Positions 45,687-54,857 of a DNA stretch of 64,000 bases are shown one piece after another (positions within the stretch are counted from its first letter, which is position 1; each line of letters starts with the position of its first letter). The position numbers and the translations under genes were made by a program. Location: contig CAJXKD010000001.1 in assembly GCA_913055735.1 (NCBI GenBank), positions 1,832,281 to 1,896,280 on the forward strand, read 5' to 3'. Origin of the DNA: an uncultured Rhodospirillales bacterium. GTDB lineage: Bacteria > Pseudomonadota > Alphaproteobacteria > Rhodospirillales > UBA2165. The notes beneath the pieces are model-generated. The model was not told where the DNA came from. It searched no databases and was given only the letters and a program-made list of their open reading frames with translations.

Positions 45687-45747
45687 AGAGCGGTGTAATT
45701 CATTCAATTGAAATCAAGCGTGATTCCAATTGAATGAAAGCCGCTCT
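45687..45747. repeat. 61-bp inverted repeat touching the gcrA stop codon
   Basis: Arms AGAGCGG and CCGCTCT enclose a second stem, TTCATTCAATTGAAATCA against TGATTCCAATTGAATGAA (one mismatch), with loop AGCG. The right end reaches two bases into the gcrA stop codon (45746-45748). A GATTC site lies inside and a GAATC site 10 bp before it, both matching the GANTC target of CcrM methylase. It looks like a REP-type element and could also protect the gcrA mRNA 3' end. Confidence 0.75.
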
Positions 45748-46111
45748 ATGCGGCTTTCTCTTGGCGCTTGTTCTTGGAACTCGCCACGTAGGCGATGGAA
45801 CAGTGCTCCGTGCAATAGGGTTTGCCGTGTACGGCCTGCTGGCCGCAAAAGCGGAACTCTTCGGTTCCCGGCTCTCCCATGGGCCAGGAACACTGATTGG
45901 CGGTCAGCCGATCGAGGGTTACCACGTTTGCCTCGATCTTGGCCGGAGCTGGCGCCCGGCGCATGGCCAAATCCAACCGTCGGACCTTACCGACCACGGA
46001 GTTCTTGGTGATACCGAATCGGCGGCCGATTTCGCTTGCCGGCAAGCCGGTATCCCAAAGCTTTTTCAGTTCTTCAACGCGTTCTTCGGTCCATTCAAAG
46101 GGAGTCGTCAT
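45746..46111 (-). CDS. gcrA: GcrA family cell cycle regulator
   Basis: A 121-residue GcrA protein: the N-terminal DNA-binding helix-turn-helix WTEERVEELKKLWDTGLPASEIGRRFGITKNSVVGKVRRLDL, a short linker and the C-terminal CSWPMGEPGTEEFRFCGQ sigma70-interacting block. In Caulobacter GcrA binds methylated GANTC promoters and activates cell-cycle genes. The C-terminal Cys/His residues (CGQQAVHGKPYCTEHC) are conserved. The 258-bp gap upstream to the SH3 gene contains its promoter region but no gene. Confidence 0.93.
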   Translation of the reverse strand: MTTPFEWTEERVEELKKLWDTGLPASEIGRRFGITKNSVVGKVRRLDLAMRRAPAPAKIEANVVTLDRLTANQCSWPMGEPGTEEFRFCGQQAVHGKPYCTEHCSIAYVASSKNKRQEKAA

Positions 46112-46369
46112 TTTGTGTCCTGGGCCTCGTTATTGACGTTGTCATACCCCCTGGCCAATCCCCTCGCTGCGAAAACCCCAGAATTCCGCTGCTTTTGATC
46201 GACCGTTAACAAACGGGGATGTTTTATCTACTACATATTGCGGAAAAAACGCAAGAATAACCACCATATCTAGGGCGATTTCGCGTATTTCGGTTTTCCC
46301 GTATAGTCGGCAGTGGTTGAGGGACGCGGCTTCGGCTAATCTCGCCTCATTCTTGAGGAGAAGGGACCC

Positions 46370-47275
46370 GTGATAGCCCGACGACTTCGAACCGGTTGCG
46401 TGTGGCTGTGTCTGGTGAGCCTTTGTCTTTTCCAGCCGACGGACGTTTTCGCTAAAGAATCGATTAAGAAACCCACCTCGGAATTGGCCCCGAAACCGAC
46501 CAGGAAACCGGTGCGGGACCTCCCCCAGGAAGCAGCGAAGAGCGATGCCGGCGACGACAGTGCCGCCGAGCCGAAAGGCATGTTCGACGGGCACGAATTC
46601 ACGCCGACACCGAAAACCCTGCTCACCATCAAGGACGCCAACGTTCGTGCCGGTCCGGCGACCAAGGAAAAGCGTCTTACGGTCGTCCACGAGGGTGTGC
46701 GGGTTGAAGCGGTTGGCCGGGTCAAGGGAACGGAGTGGTTCGGCATTCGCCAAGGCGGCGAGGATTTGGGTTTTGTCTATCAATCCGTGGTGGTGCCGAT
46801 CGTCGACGGGGCGCTTGCTGAGGACCTCAAAGGGGCTCTGAGGGCCGCGGGACAGCCGCGTTGCACCTATCGGGTTCGCTATGATGGCAAGAGCACAATT
46901 CCCGGCGAGATACAAAGCACCGCCGACTATACGATATTCTTCCAATGCCGAACGGTTGGCCGCCGGCTCGATTTCCAAGCGTCCATGTTTCTGACCGAGC
47001 TGCCCTACTATGACATGGCCAAGGCAGAGTATCAGATCAACGTCGATGTCCTGGGGGTTGCCGACGGGGACGAAGACGTTCTATCGGCCACCGTTATTTA
47101 CCACCCGCTCAAGGACCGGGTTGAGTTCTCGCGCTTGAACATCAAAACGATGGGCTCGGGAAACGAGGCAGGCACCCAACCTGCGCATTCGATCGATGAA
47201 GCGCTTAATCAGGCGGTGACAATGGCCTACAACGCGTGGGGCAGGCACATGTGGGAGGCATTGTTAAAGCGGTAA
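46370..47275 (+). CDS. secreted bacterial SH3-domain protein
   Basis: The 301-residue protein starts at GTG with GAGGAGAAGGG upstream. It has a signal peptide (about residues 1-28, ending VFAKES), a Pro/Lys-rich spacer, and an SH3b domain (about 83-140, KDANVRAGPATKEKRLTVVHEG, WFGIR, GFVYQSVV). A C-terminal domain of about 150 residues follows that I cannot name (ADYTIFFQCRTVGRRLDFQASMFL). It is probably periplasmic. It converges on purD with a 7-bp gap. Confidence 0.83.
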   Translation: MIARRLRTGCVWLCLVSLCLFQPTDVFAKESIKKPTSELAPKPTRKPVRDLPQEAAKSDAGDDSAAEPKGMFDGHEFTPTPKTLLTIKDANVRAGPATKEKRLTVVHEGVRVEAVGRVKGTEWFGIRQGGEDLGFVYQSVVVPIVDGALAEDLKGALRAAGQPRCTYRVRYDGKSTIPGEIQSTADYTIFFQCRTVGRRLDFQASMFLTELPYYDMAKAEYQINVDVLGVADGDEDVLSATVIYHPLKDRVEFSRLNIKTMGSGNEAGTQPAHSIDEALNQAVTMAYNAWGRHMWEALLKR

Positions 47276-47282
47276 CGACCAG

Positions 47283-48569
47283 CTAGGCGTTGCCGCGTTC
47301 CCGTTCGATCGCCCGCCAGCCGATATCACGTCGGCAGAACCCGCCCGGCCAATCGATGGTATCGACGGCTTTGTAGGCGCGTGCTTGTGCGTCGCTGACC
47401 GATGTGCCGAGCGCGGTGACACCCAAGACACGGCCGCCATTGGCCAGCACGCGGTTACCGTCCGCTTTGGTGCCGGCGTGAAACACGGTCACGCCGTCGA
47501 TCTTGCCCGCGGCATTCAGATTGCGGATCTCAGTTCCCTTTTCGTAGCTCCCCGGATAGCCGTTTGCCGCCATGACGACGACGACGGCGGCCTCCTCGGT
47601 CCATTGCGGGTGCTGCTGATCGAGGGTGCCATCGGCGGCGGCCTCCAGCAAATCGACGACGTCGGATTTAAGGCGCATCATCAGCACCTGGCATTCGGGG
47701 TCGCCGAAACGAACGTTGTATTCCAGAACCTTGATGCCCTTTTCCGAGATCATCAGTCCGGCATACAGCACACCCTTGTAGGGGCGGCCTTCGGCGGCCA
47801 TGCCATCGATGGTCGGCTGAATGATGTCTTTCTTCACCTGCTCCGCCAAGGCAGGTGTCAGAACGGGAGCAGGTGAGTAGGCGCCCATGCCGCCCGTGTT
47901 GGGGCCGGTGTCGCCGTCATGGACCGCCTTGTGATCCTGGGCGGATACCAGGGGCAGGGCGGTCTTACCATCGACCAGTGCAAAGAAGCTGGCTTCCTCG
48001 CCTTCCAGGAATTCTTCGATAACGACCTCTGCACCCGCATCGCCGAACACCTTGTCGGTCATAGCGGCGTCGATGGCGGCTTCGGCTTCCTCGACCGATT
48101 GGCACAAGGTCACCCCCTTACCGGCGGCGAGGCCGTCGGCCTTGACGACGATAGGGGCGCCCTGCTCGCGGACGTAGGCGATAGCCGCGTCGTGGTCGGT
48201 GAAGCGGCCGTAGGCGGCGGTGGGGATGTTGTATTTGGCGAACAGGTCCTTCATGAACCCTTTGGACCCTTCGAGAATGGCGGCTTTGGAATCGGGCCCG
48301 AAGGATTTGATGCCGGCGGCATCCAATTTGTCCACCAGGCCGGCGACCAAGGGACCTTCGGGGCCGACAACGACGAGGTCGATGGACTGATCTTGAGCGA
48401 ATCGCACCAACGCGTCGACGGCTTCGGCGCCGATTTCCACGCATTCGGCAACCGATCCAATGCCCGCATTACCCGGCGCACAAAACAGTTTTTCGCAGCG
48501 CGGCGACTTGGCAATGGCCCAGCAAATGGCGTGTTCGCGGCCTCCCGAGCCGACGACCAGTATCTTCAT
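47283..48569 (-). CDS. purD: phosphoribosylamine-glycine ligase
   Basis: GAR synthetase, the second step of purine synthesis. The 428-residue ATP-grasp enzyme starts [15 protein letters not shown] and has [22 protein letters not shown] and the metal site [14 protein letters not shown]. The in-frame extension to 48599 is not needed. It is divergent from xseA with 86 bp between the starts and is unlinked to the purC-purL block. Confidence 0.97.
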   Translation of the reverse strand: MKILVVGSGGREHAICWAIAKSPRCEKLFCAPGNAGIGSVAECVEIGAEAVDALVRFAQDQSIDLVVVGPEGPLVAGLVDKLDAAGIKSFGPDSKAAILEGSKGFMKDLFAKYNIPTAAYGRFTDHDAAIAYVREQGAPIVVKADGLAAGKGVTLCQSVEEAEAAIDAAMTDKVFGDAGAEVVIEEFLEGEEASFFALVDGKTALPLVSAQDHKAVHDGDTGPNTGGMGAYSPAPVLTPALAEQVKKDIIQPTIDGMAAEGRPYKGVLYAGLMISEKGIKVLEYNVRFGDPECQVLMMRLKSDVVDLLEAAADGTLDQQHPQWTEEAAVVVVMAANGYPGSYEKGTEIRNLNAAGKIDGVTVFHAGTKADGNRVLANGGRVLGVTALGTSVSDAQARAYKAVDTIDWPGGFCRRDIGWRAIERERGNA

Positions 48570-48655
48570 GCGGTATGATCCCCCCAGATCAAATTCCATT
48601 GATTTGAAGCTGCCCGGTGACGAGCGCGTTCTTGTACCATAGATTATCAGACAGG

Positions 48656-50116
48656 ATGACCAACTCTTCTCCCAATTCGAACAACGACGGCGCCATGGGT
48701 GCCAACATGCCCGAGTATAGCGTCAGTGAAATCTCCCAGGCGCTGAAGCGGACCGTCGAGCAAACGTTTTCCCATGTCCGGGTGCGCGGTGAAATCTCCG
48801 GCCTGACCCGTGCCGGGTCGGGGCACATGTACTTGTCCCTCAAGGACGAGAACGCCGTACTCGATGGTGTCTGTTGGCGTGGCACCGTGGCGCGTCTCGC
48901 CATTGATCCCGAGGATGGGATGGAGGTGATCGTTACGGGACGCTTGTCCACCTATCCCGGTCGCTCGCGCTATCAGATCGTCATCGAGGCGATGGAGATG
49001 GCGGGCGAGGGCGCGCTGCTCAAGCTGCTTGAGGACCGTCGCAAGAAGCTGCTCGCCGAAGGTTTGTTCGATGCCGAGCGTAAAAAACCGCGTCCCTTCC
49101 TTCCCGAGGTCATCGGTGTGGTGACGTCGCCGACCGGCGCGGTGATCCGCGACATCCTGCATCGATTGTCCGACCGGTTCCCGCGTCACGTTTTGCTCTG
49201 GCCCGTCATGGTGCAGGGCGAGGGTGCGGCGGAGCAAGTGGCGGCGGCCATCGAAGGGTTCAACCGCTTGACCGGCAAGGACGGCGTTCCGCGACCGAAT
49301 CTGCTGATCGTGGCGCGCGGCGGCGGCAGTTTGGAAGACCTATGGGCGTTCAACGAAGAAATCGTCGTACGCGCTGCGGCAGCGAGTGATATTCCGCTGA
49401 TCTCCGCTGTCGGTCATGAAACCGATACGACGTTGATCGACTTTGCGTCCGATCTCCGTGCCCCGACCCCGACGGCGGCGGCGGAGCTCGCCGTACCCGT
49501 GCGGGCGGATCTGTTGGCGCAGATCGCGGATGACGGGGCACGCTTGGTCCGCGCGGCGTCCCGGCGCCTGGATCACCAGCGGACGCGGCTTGAGGGGTTG
49601 GCCCGCGGCATTACGGATCCCCGCCGGTTGGTCGAGGAAGCCACGCAACGATTGGACGACCGCATCGAGCGTTTGGTGCGGTCGCGTCGTTCGGTGATCG
49701 ATCAGCGGGCGGACCGGGTTGCAACGCTTGGCCGGGTTGTCGCGTCGCGGCACCCCGATAGTTTGATTCAGAATAGCGAACGCGAATTGAATTCATGGTT
49801 GCGGGCGTGGCAGCGCGCATTGAAGTCCGTGAGCACTGAGCGTGAAGCAACTTTTAAGCAAGCGTCACGTATGTTGGAAAGCCTCTCCTATCAGCGGGTG
49901 TTGGAGCGGGGGTTTGCATTGGTGACTGGCACAGACGGGAATTTGATAACAGCAGCGGCGGCAACCGAGCCCGGCATGCCGGTGTCTATCCGTTTCCGGG
50001 ATGGCGATGTCGGGGCAACGATCGACGGTAACGGCGGGTCATCCGTGAAAAAGAAACCGCGTCCAAAAAAGCAGAAGTCCCAGACGGGAAACGACGATCA
50101 GGGGAGCCTGTTGTGA
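48656..50116 (+). CDS. xseA: exodeoxyribonuclease VII large subunit
   Basis: The large subunit of Exo VII, which degrades single-stranded DNA. An N-terminal OB fold ([30 protein letters not shown], then [22 protein letters not shown]) precedes the catalytic region ([49 protein letters not shown]), coiled coil and a C-terminal segment. The small subunit xseB is not in the window. ATG 48656 is the likely start (48617 possible). Its stop overlaps the GTG of the M23 gene. Confidence 0.95.
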   Translation: MTNSSPNSNNDGAMGANMPEYSVSEISQALKRTVEQTFSHVRVRGEISGLTRAGSGHMYLSLKDENAVLDGVCWRGTVARLAIDPEDGMEVIVTGRLSTYPGRSRYQIVIEAMEMAGEGALLKLLEDRRKKLLAEGLFDAERKKPRPFLPEVIGVVTSPTGAVIRDILHRLSDRFPRHVLLWPVMVQGEGAAEQVAAAIEGFNRLTGKDGVPRPNLLIVARGGGSLEDLWAFNEEIVVRAAAASDIPLISAVGHETDTTLIDFASDLRAPTPTAAAELAVPVRADLLAQIADDGARLVRAASRRLDHQRTRLEGLARGITDPRRLVEEATQRLDDRIERLVRSRRSVIDQRADRVATLGRVVASRHPDSLIQNSERELNSWLRAWQRALKSVSTEREATFKQASRMLESLSYQRVLERGFALVTGTDGNLITAAAATEPGMPVSIRFRDGDVGATIDGNGGSSVKKKPRPKKQKSQTGNDDQGSLL

Positions 50117-50937
50117 TCCGGCTGTTTGGTTCCCTGATCGTAATCCTGGTTCTAATCGCCACGGCGTCGGCCGTTGCGCAAGACGTGACCCTCGACGGCG
50201 ATTTCATTCAAGGTGGTTTGGTGACCGGCCGGGTAGCCGCGGGCGACCGGGTTGACCTGGACGGCAAACCGGTTCCCGTTGCCGCGAATGGGCGTTTTCT
50301 CATCGCCTTCGATCGCGATGGCGCGAAGACCGCGAAATTGGAAATACGCCATGCGAACGGGTCCGTGACACGGCGCGACCTGACGATCGAAACACGCTCT
50401 TACGATATTCAACGGATCGATGGCTTGCCCCCGCGCAAAGTCACGCCGTCGCCCGAGGATATGAAGCGTATTGCCGCCGAACGGACGTTGATGGTTGCGG
50501 CCCGGGGTATCGTTCGGCGCGACAGCGATTTTGTTTCCGGCTTCGTCTGGCCCGCGAGGGGCCGCATCTCAGGGGTTTACGGTAGTCAGCGCATTCTCAA
50601 TGGTGAGCCTCGGCGGCCGCATTTCGGCGTCGATATCGCGGCCCCTGTCGGAACGCCTGTCGTGGCGGCCGCCGACGGCGAAGTGACGTTGGTGCACCCC
50701 GGCATGTTCTTCAACGGCAAATCAGTGGTCATCGATCACGGGCTTGGGTTGAATTCGGTCTACATCCACCTGAGTGAGACCTTGGTTAAAAAGGGACAGA
50801 AAGTGAAAAAGGGGGCGGTTGTCGGCCGTGTCGGAAAGACCGGCCGGGCGACGGGTCCTCATCTTCATTGGGGCATGCGGCTCAGGGACGTGGAGATCGA
50901 TCCCGCCTTGCTGGTCGATGGCTCTCCCGAAAATTAA
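50113..50937 (+). CDS. M23 family metallopeptidase
   Basis: The 274-residue exported protein has a signal peptide (about 1-22, LIVILVLIATASAVAQ), a beta-rich N-terminal domain and a C-terminal LytM/M23 domain (about 170-270). Zinc ligands are in RRPHFGVDIAAPVG (His, Asp) and GPHLHWGMRL (His-x-His). It probably cuts peptidoglycan cross-links. GTG start with GTGA overlap of xseA. Its stop interlocks with the lpxL-like gene by 4 bp. Confidence 0.92.
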   Translation: MIRLFGSLIVILVLIATASAVAQDVTLDGDFIQGGLVTGRVAAGDRVDLDGKPVPVAANGRFLIAFDRDGAKTAKLEIRHANGSVTRRDLTIETRSYDIQRIDGLPPRKVTPSPEDMKRIAAERTLMVAARGIVRRDSDFVSGFVWPARGRISGVYGSQRILNGEPRRPHFGVDIAAPVGTPVVAAADGEVTLVHPGMFFNGKSVVIDHGLGLNSVYIHLSETLVKKGQKVKKGAVVGRVGKTGRATGPHLHWGMRLRDVEIDPALLVDGSPEN

Positions 50938-51827
50938 TCAGCGTTGGGCCAGCGCCGGTGCAGCCATAGCCACTGCTCGGGACGTTCGCGAATCCATTCT
51001 GACAGATGCTTGTTCACGTCTGTCATCATCGCCGCAATATCCCGTTGTCGGTCGCCGGTGTCGGGTTTGACCAACGGCGGGTAGGCGGTGATCCGAAACC
51101 GAGCACCCTGCAGGCGCTCGATGCGCACCGGCACGACCGGGCAATCGAAGCGCAGCGAGAATTGAGCAACTGCCGGCGCGGTCATGGCTTCGATGCCCAT
51201 GAACGGCACCGGGATGCCGTCGTTCATCTTCTGGTCCACTAGCATGGCGACATGACCGCCTTTGTTGAGAACGTCGAGAGCGACCCGGGCGCCTTTCGAT
51301 CCCTTGGCAAACAATCCGGCCTGTATGGCATCACGTCCTCGTCGGAACAATTTGTCGACCAGCGGATTGTTCATCGCACGATAGGCAAGATGCACATCGC
51401 GCCCTTGCCGCGTTGCGATCAGCGGCAATAATTCCCAATTGGCCAGGTGCGCGGAGAAAAAAACACCGGGTTTATCGTCGGCGTACAGGCTGTCGCAATA
51501 TTCCTTGCCCACGATCTCGATACGCCCGCTGCCGTCATACGGATCGAACTTCGCGATGTGCGGATGTTCGGCCAGGGTGCGGCCCAAATTTTCCCATAGA
51601 CCACGCAAGATATTGTTGACGTCCGCGTCGCCGAGATCGGGGAACACACGTTTCAGGTTTGCAATGGCGACGCGTGAAACGCCCAGTCGCGGTCCGATCA
51701 TCCGCGCCAGCCAGCCGCCAAGGGCCGAGGCGATGTCGATCGGCAGCGCCCTGAAAACCCCGAGGACCAGAACCAAACAGACGGCCTCGAGCGGATGGCG
51801 GACAAAACGCTGAACGAACCGCGACAT
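50934..51827 (-). CDS. lipid A late acyltransferase (LpxL/HtrB family)
   Basis: A 297-residue membrane-anchored acyltransferase that adds a secondary acyl chain to Kdo-lipid IVA. The catalytic H-x4-E motif is in FSAHLANWELLP. An N-terminal hydrophobic helix (PLEAVCLVLVLGVFRALP) anchors it. The MLVDQKMNDGIPVPFMG block is family-typical. It follows lpxK by 3 bp and ends the envelope operon. Confidence 0.91.
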   Translation of the reverse strand: MSRFVQRFVRHPLEAVCLVLVLGVFRALPIDIASALGGWLARMIGPRLGVSRVAIANLKRVFPDLGDADVNNILRGLWENLGRTLAEHPHIAKFDPYDGSGRIEIVGKEYCDSLYADDKPGVFFSAHLANWELLPLIATRQGRDVHLAYRAMNNPLVDKLFRRGRDAIQAGLFAKGSKGARVALDVLNKGGHVAMLVDQKMNDGIPVPFMGIEAMTAPAVAQFSLRFDCPVVPVRIERLQGARFRITAYPPLVKPDTGDRQRDIAAMMTDVNKHLSEWIRERPEQWLWLHRRWPNAD

Positions 51828-51830
51828 GCC

Positions 51831-52811
51831 TTAGATCGCTCCGGTGACAAACGGCTGCAATAGGCTTTCCAACGCTCCCGTGTCCTGCCACGTGATACGC
51901 ACGGTCAGCACCTCTACCTCATTGCGGAACTCGGGATCGAGACGCACGGCATCCTTTTCGGTGGTTACCATGACAGCATTCAATTCGGTTGCCCGTTTTC
52001 GGATCGCGTCGATGTTGCGTTGGCTGAAAGGGTGGTGATCGCCGAAGCCGCAAGTTTCGGCGACGTCGCAGCCGATGCCGCGCAATGTTGCGAAAAATTT
52101 TTCCGGGCGGGCGATGCCGGCAAAGGCGACGACCGGTTTGTTTTTCAGGCGGTTGGCTTCGTCGCCTGGCGTCAGATATCCCCGCAGGATCGGCAGGCCG
52201 CTGTCGGCGATGGCGGACGGAAGCGGGCTTTCACCGCCGCCGATGATGGCAACCGCTTGGGCGCGGCGGAGCCCGACTTCCGGACGCTCGCGCAAGGGCC
52301 CCGCGGGAATTAGTTTGCCGTTGCCGAAGCCCGCTTCGCCGTCGACGACGACAATCGAGAGGTCCTTTTCCAAGGACGGGTTCTGGAAGCCGTCATCCAT
52401 AACGATCACGTCGGCGCCGCCTGCGGCGGCGCGGGCGCCCGCTGGCCGATCCGCGGCAATCCAGGTCGGTGCGACGGCCGATAGTAGAAGAGGCTCATCT
52501 CCGACGTCGGCGGCGGTGTGTTTTTCCGGATCGACGCGCAATGGGCCCGTTTCATGGCCGCCATAACCACGGGATAGGAAATGGACGGCAACGCCCTTGG
52601 ATATCAAGCGTTCGGCAACCGACAAAGCGACCGGCGTTTTACCCGCGCCGCCCGCCACCAGATTGCCGATGCATATGACAGGGACGAGTGCTTTCTCACC
52701 TTTCGACAGGACCATCCGCAGCCGGCCGGCCATTCCATAGAGAGAACCTATCGGCGACAGGACAACCGGGAGGAAGCCGCCCCCATCGTACCAGTATCTA
52801 GGCGGCCGCAT
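51831..52811 (-). CDS. lpxK: tetraacyldisaccharide 4'-kinase
   Basis: Phosphorylates the 4' position of the lipid A disaccharide at the inner membrane. The 326-residue protein has the P-loop region CIGNLVAGGAGKTPVA (about 47-62), SRGYGG, VGDEPLLL and DDGFQNPSLEKDLSIVVVD. It has an N-terminal membrane-associated helix. ATG 52811 overlaps the waaA 3' end by 14 bp, implying coupled translation. Confidence 0.95.
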   Translation of the reverse strand: MRPPRYWYDGGGFLPVVLSPIGSLYGMAGRLRMVLSKGEKALVPVICIGNLVAGGAGKTPVALSVAERLISKGVAVHFLSRGYGGHETGPLRVDPEKHTAADVGDEPLLLSAVAPTWIAADRPAGARAAAGGADVIVMDDGFQNPSLEKDLSIVVVDGEAGFGNGKLIPAGPLRERPEVGLRRAQAVAIIGGGESPLPSAIADSGLPILRGYLTPGDEANRLKNKPVVAFAGIARPEKFFATLRGIGCDVAETCGFGDHHPFSQRNIDAIRKRATELNAVMVTTEKDAVRLDPEFRNEVEVLTVRITWQDTGALESLLQPFVTGAI

Positions 52812-54105
52812 GGGATGTCGATCCCCTGTTAGGCTTCTGGCAGCGAATAGCCATAACTTGATCGATTTCCTTGCCGACGGCGTCGACGACGGCATTATGT
52901 GCCGAGACATATTCACGGCCCTTGGTGATCAATGCGGTGCGCGCATCGGCGTCCGTCAAAAGGCGGCCGACCGCTTCCGCCAATTCCGTTGCGCTGCCGA
53001 CGGTAACGGCGGCACCGGCCGCCGCCATTTCTTCTGCCATAAGTTTGAAATTTGCCATATGAGGGCCGTGGAGGACGGCACATTCAAGCCGCAATGGTTC
53101 CAACGGGTTCTGGCCACCCAGCGGCACCAAGGATTTTCCCATGAAGACGATATTCGCGAGCCGGAAGAACAATCCGAGTTCGCCCAACGTATCGGCGATA
53201 TAGATCTCCGTTTCCGGCGTCGGTTGATCGCCGCGCGACCGCAGTCCGATGGATAGATCGCTTCCGCTCAGCGTCGAGAGGATTTCAGGGCCGCGGTCTG
53301 GGTGCCGGGGTACGATAATCGTGAGCAGACCGGGATGGCGGCCACCGAGAGCGCGATGCACGTCAGCGGCGATTTCTTCTTCGCCGGCATGTGTACTTGC
53401 GGCGAGCCAGCGTGGCCGATCGCCGAGCAGGGATTGTAGCCGGGCCAATTCGTCCGCATCGGCATCGAGCGGCGGGCTCGCGAATTTGAGGTTGCCGACA
53501 CATTTGAAACGATTAGCACCCAATTTTTTCAGCCGTTCGGCATCGCCCTGCGTCTGGCCCAAGCACATCTCGAAATTCTGCAACAAGGACTTGATCAGCC
53601 CGCGCGCGCGTTGCCAACCGGCAAACGAACGCGGCGAGATACGTCCATTGACAAGCACCATGGGAATACCGCGCGCCTGGGTTTCCGAAATCAGATTGGG
53701 CCAAAATTCGCTTTCGGCCCATAGCGCGACGTCGGGTTTCCAGTGATCGAGGAAGCGCCGCACGTAGGCCATGCGATCGACCGGTACGTATTGGTGAATA
53801 ACCCGGTCGGGCAACTGTCCAGCGATCAGGCGCGCCGAGGAAACCGTTCCCGTGGTAAACAGGACATGGATGTCCGGATACCGTGTCAGCAGATGGGTGA
53901 TGAGCGGCAGCATGGATTGGGATTCCCCGACGCTTGCCGCGTGGAGCCAGATCAGGCGACCCGACGGGCGTGGTACGCTCGACTTCCCCAGTCGTTCGTC
54001 AAATCGGGCGGCGTCCTCCTTCCCTTTGGATCGCCGTTGCGCGAGGTAAAGCCGGATGAAGGGGCCGGTTAGGTCGGTCGCCAGCCGGTACAGGGGCAGC
54101 ATCAT
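52798..54105 (-). CDS. waaA: 3-deoxy-D-manno-octulosonic acid transferase
   Basis: GT30 enzyme that transfers Kdo from CMP-Kdo to lipid IVA. Its 435 residues start MMLPLYRLATDLTGP with a membrane-associated helix, then WLHAASVGES, LFTTGTVSSARL, WAESEFWPNL, NGRISPRSF and GGQNPLEP. The ATG overlaps the upstream DUF374 stop (ATGA). It is followed by lpxK with a 14-bp overlap. Confidence 0.95.
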   Translation of the reverse strand: MMLPLYRLATDLTGPFIRLYLAQRRSKGKEDAARFDERLGKSSVPRPSGRLIWLHAASVGESQSMLPLITHLLTRYPDIHVLFTTGTVSSARLIAGQLPDRVIHQYVPVDRMAYVRRFLDHWKPDVALWAESEFWPNLISETQARGIPMVLVNGRISPRSFAGWQRARGLIKSLLQNFEMCLGQTQGDAERLKKLGANRFKCVGNLKFASPPLDADADELARLQSLLGDRPRWLAASTHAGEEEIAADVHRALGGRHPGLLTIIVPRHPDRGPEILSTLSGSDLSIGLRSRGDQPTPETEIYIADTLGELGLFFRLANIVFMGKSLVPLGGQNPLEPLRLECAVLHGPHMANFKLMAEEMAAAGAAVTVGSATELAEAVGRLLTDADARTALITKGREYVSAHNAVVDAVGKEIDQVMAIRCQKPNRGSTSHAAA

Positions 54106-54842
54106 GCGTCTGCCCCCGTTTCTATTGAAGTCGGTATTTCGGCGGCGGGTTCGATAGGCGGCATGCCGTGGGACCGGTCTGCCTCTGCGGTCATGCGGTT
54201 CAACCATTCTTCCAGTTGAAGCCGAGCACCTTCCATTACTTTGTCGTCGGCATTCCTCGGCACATAAATTGGCGTGCCCCAGACGATATCGCCGGCGCCG
54301 AACGGATAGGGCACGACGAACTTATCCCATGAATTGAGAATCCGGCAGGACGATGTGCCGAATGTCATTGGGACGATGGCTGCGCCGGTAAGACGGGCGA
54401 GGGCAACGGCCCCGATGCTGGCCCGCATGCGCGGTCCCTGAGGGCCGTCAGGAGTAATACCGACATAACCGCCATCTTTGAGGATGCGGGCCATGGCTTT
54501 GAGCGCCGTCGTTCCACCCCGTGTCGAGGAACCCGCCAGCGTTTCCAGACCGAAGCGGGCAGCGATCTGGGTGATCAGCTGGCCGTCCGCATGTGACGAA
54601 ATCAACATATGGAACGGTTCACTGCGGTTCCAGGCGAGCGACGCCATAAGAAGCCGACCATGCCAGAAGCATGTGATGAAGGGCTGTTTTTCAGCGATCA
54701 AGCGATCCCGGCTTTCCGTTCCCACGATCCGCCATCGCCCTGTTTTCATGACCAGCCACATATACAGGTAACCGAGCCAAGAAATGAATCTCCGCACGGC
54801 GGGCCGCCGGGAAAGGGATTTGATTGCGCGGGGTGTCGCCAT
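54102..54842 (-). CDS. DUF374 lysophospholipid acyltransferase family protein
   Basis: A 246-residue acyltransferase-fold protein of the DUF374 group: CFWHGRLLMASLAW (the H-x-G position of the usual H-x4-D box), HADGQLITQIAARFG, SSTRGGTTALKAM and ITPDGPQGPRM. It is a regular member of alphaproteobacterial lipid A operons, between msbA and waaA as here. A role in outer-membrane lipid or LPS acylation is likely but unproven. Confidence 0.89.
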   Translation of the reverse strand: MATPRAIKSLSRRPAVRRFISWLGYLYMWLVMKTGRWRIVGTESRDRLIAEKQPFITCFWHGRLLMASLAWNRSEPFHMLISSHADGQLITQIAARFGLETLAGSSTRGGTTALKAMARILKDGGYVGITPDGPQGPRMRASIGAVALARLTGAAIVPMTFGTSSCRILNSWDKFVVPYPFGAGDIVWGTPIYVPRNADDKVMEGARLQLEEWLNRMTAEADRSHGMPPIEPAAEIPTSIETGADA

Positions 54843-54857
54843 GCCGATGTGTGCCGG

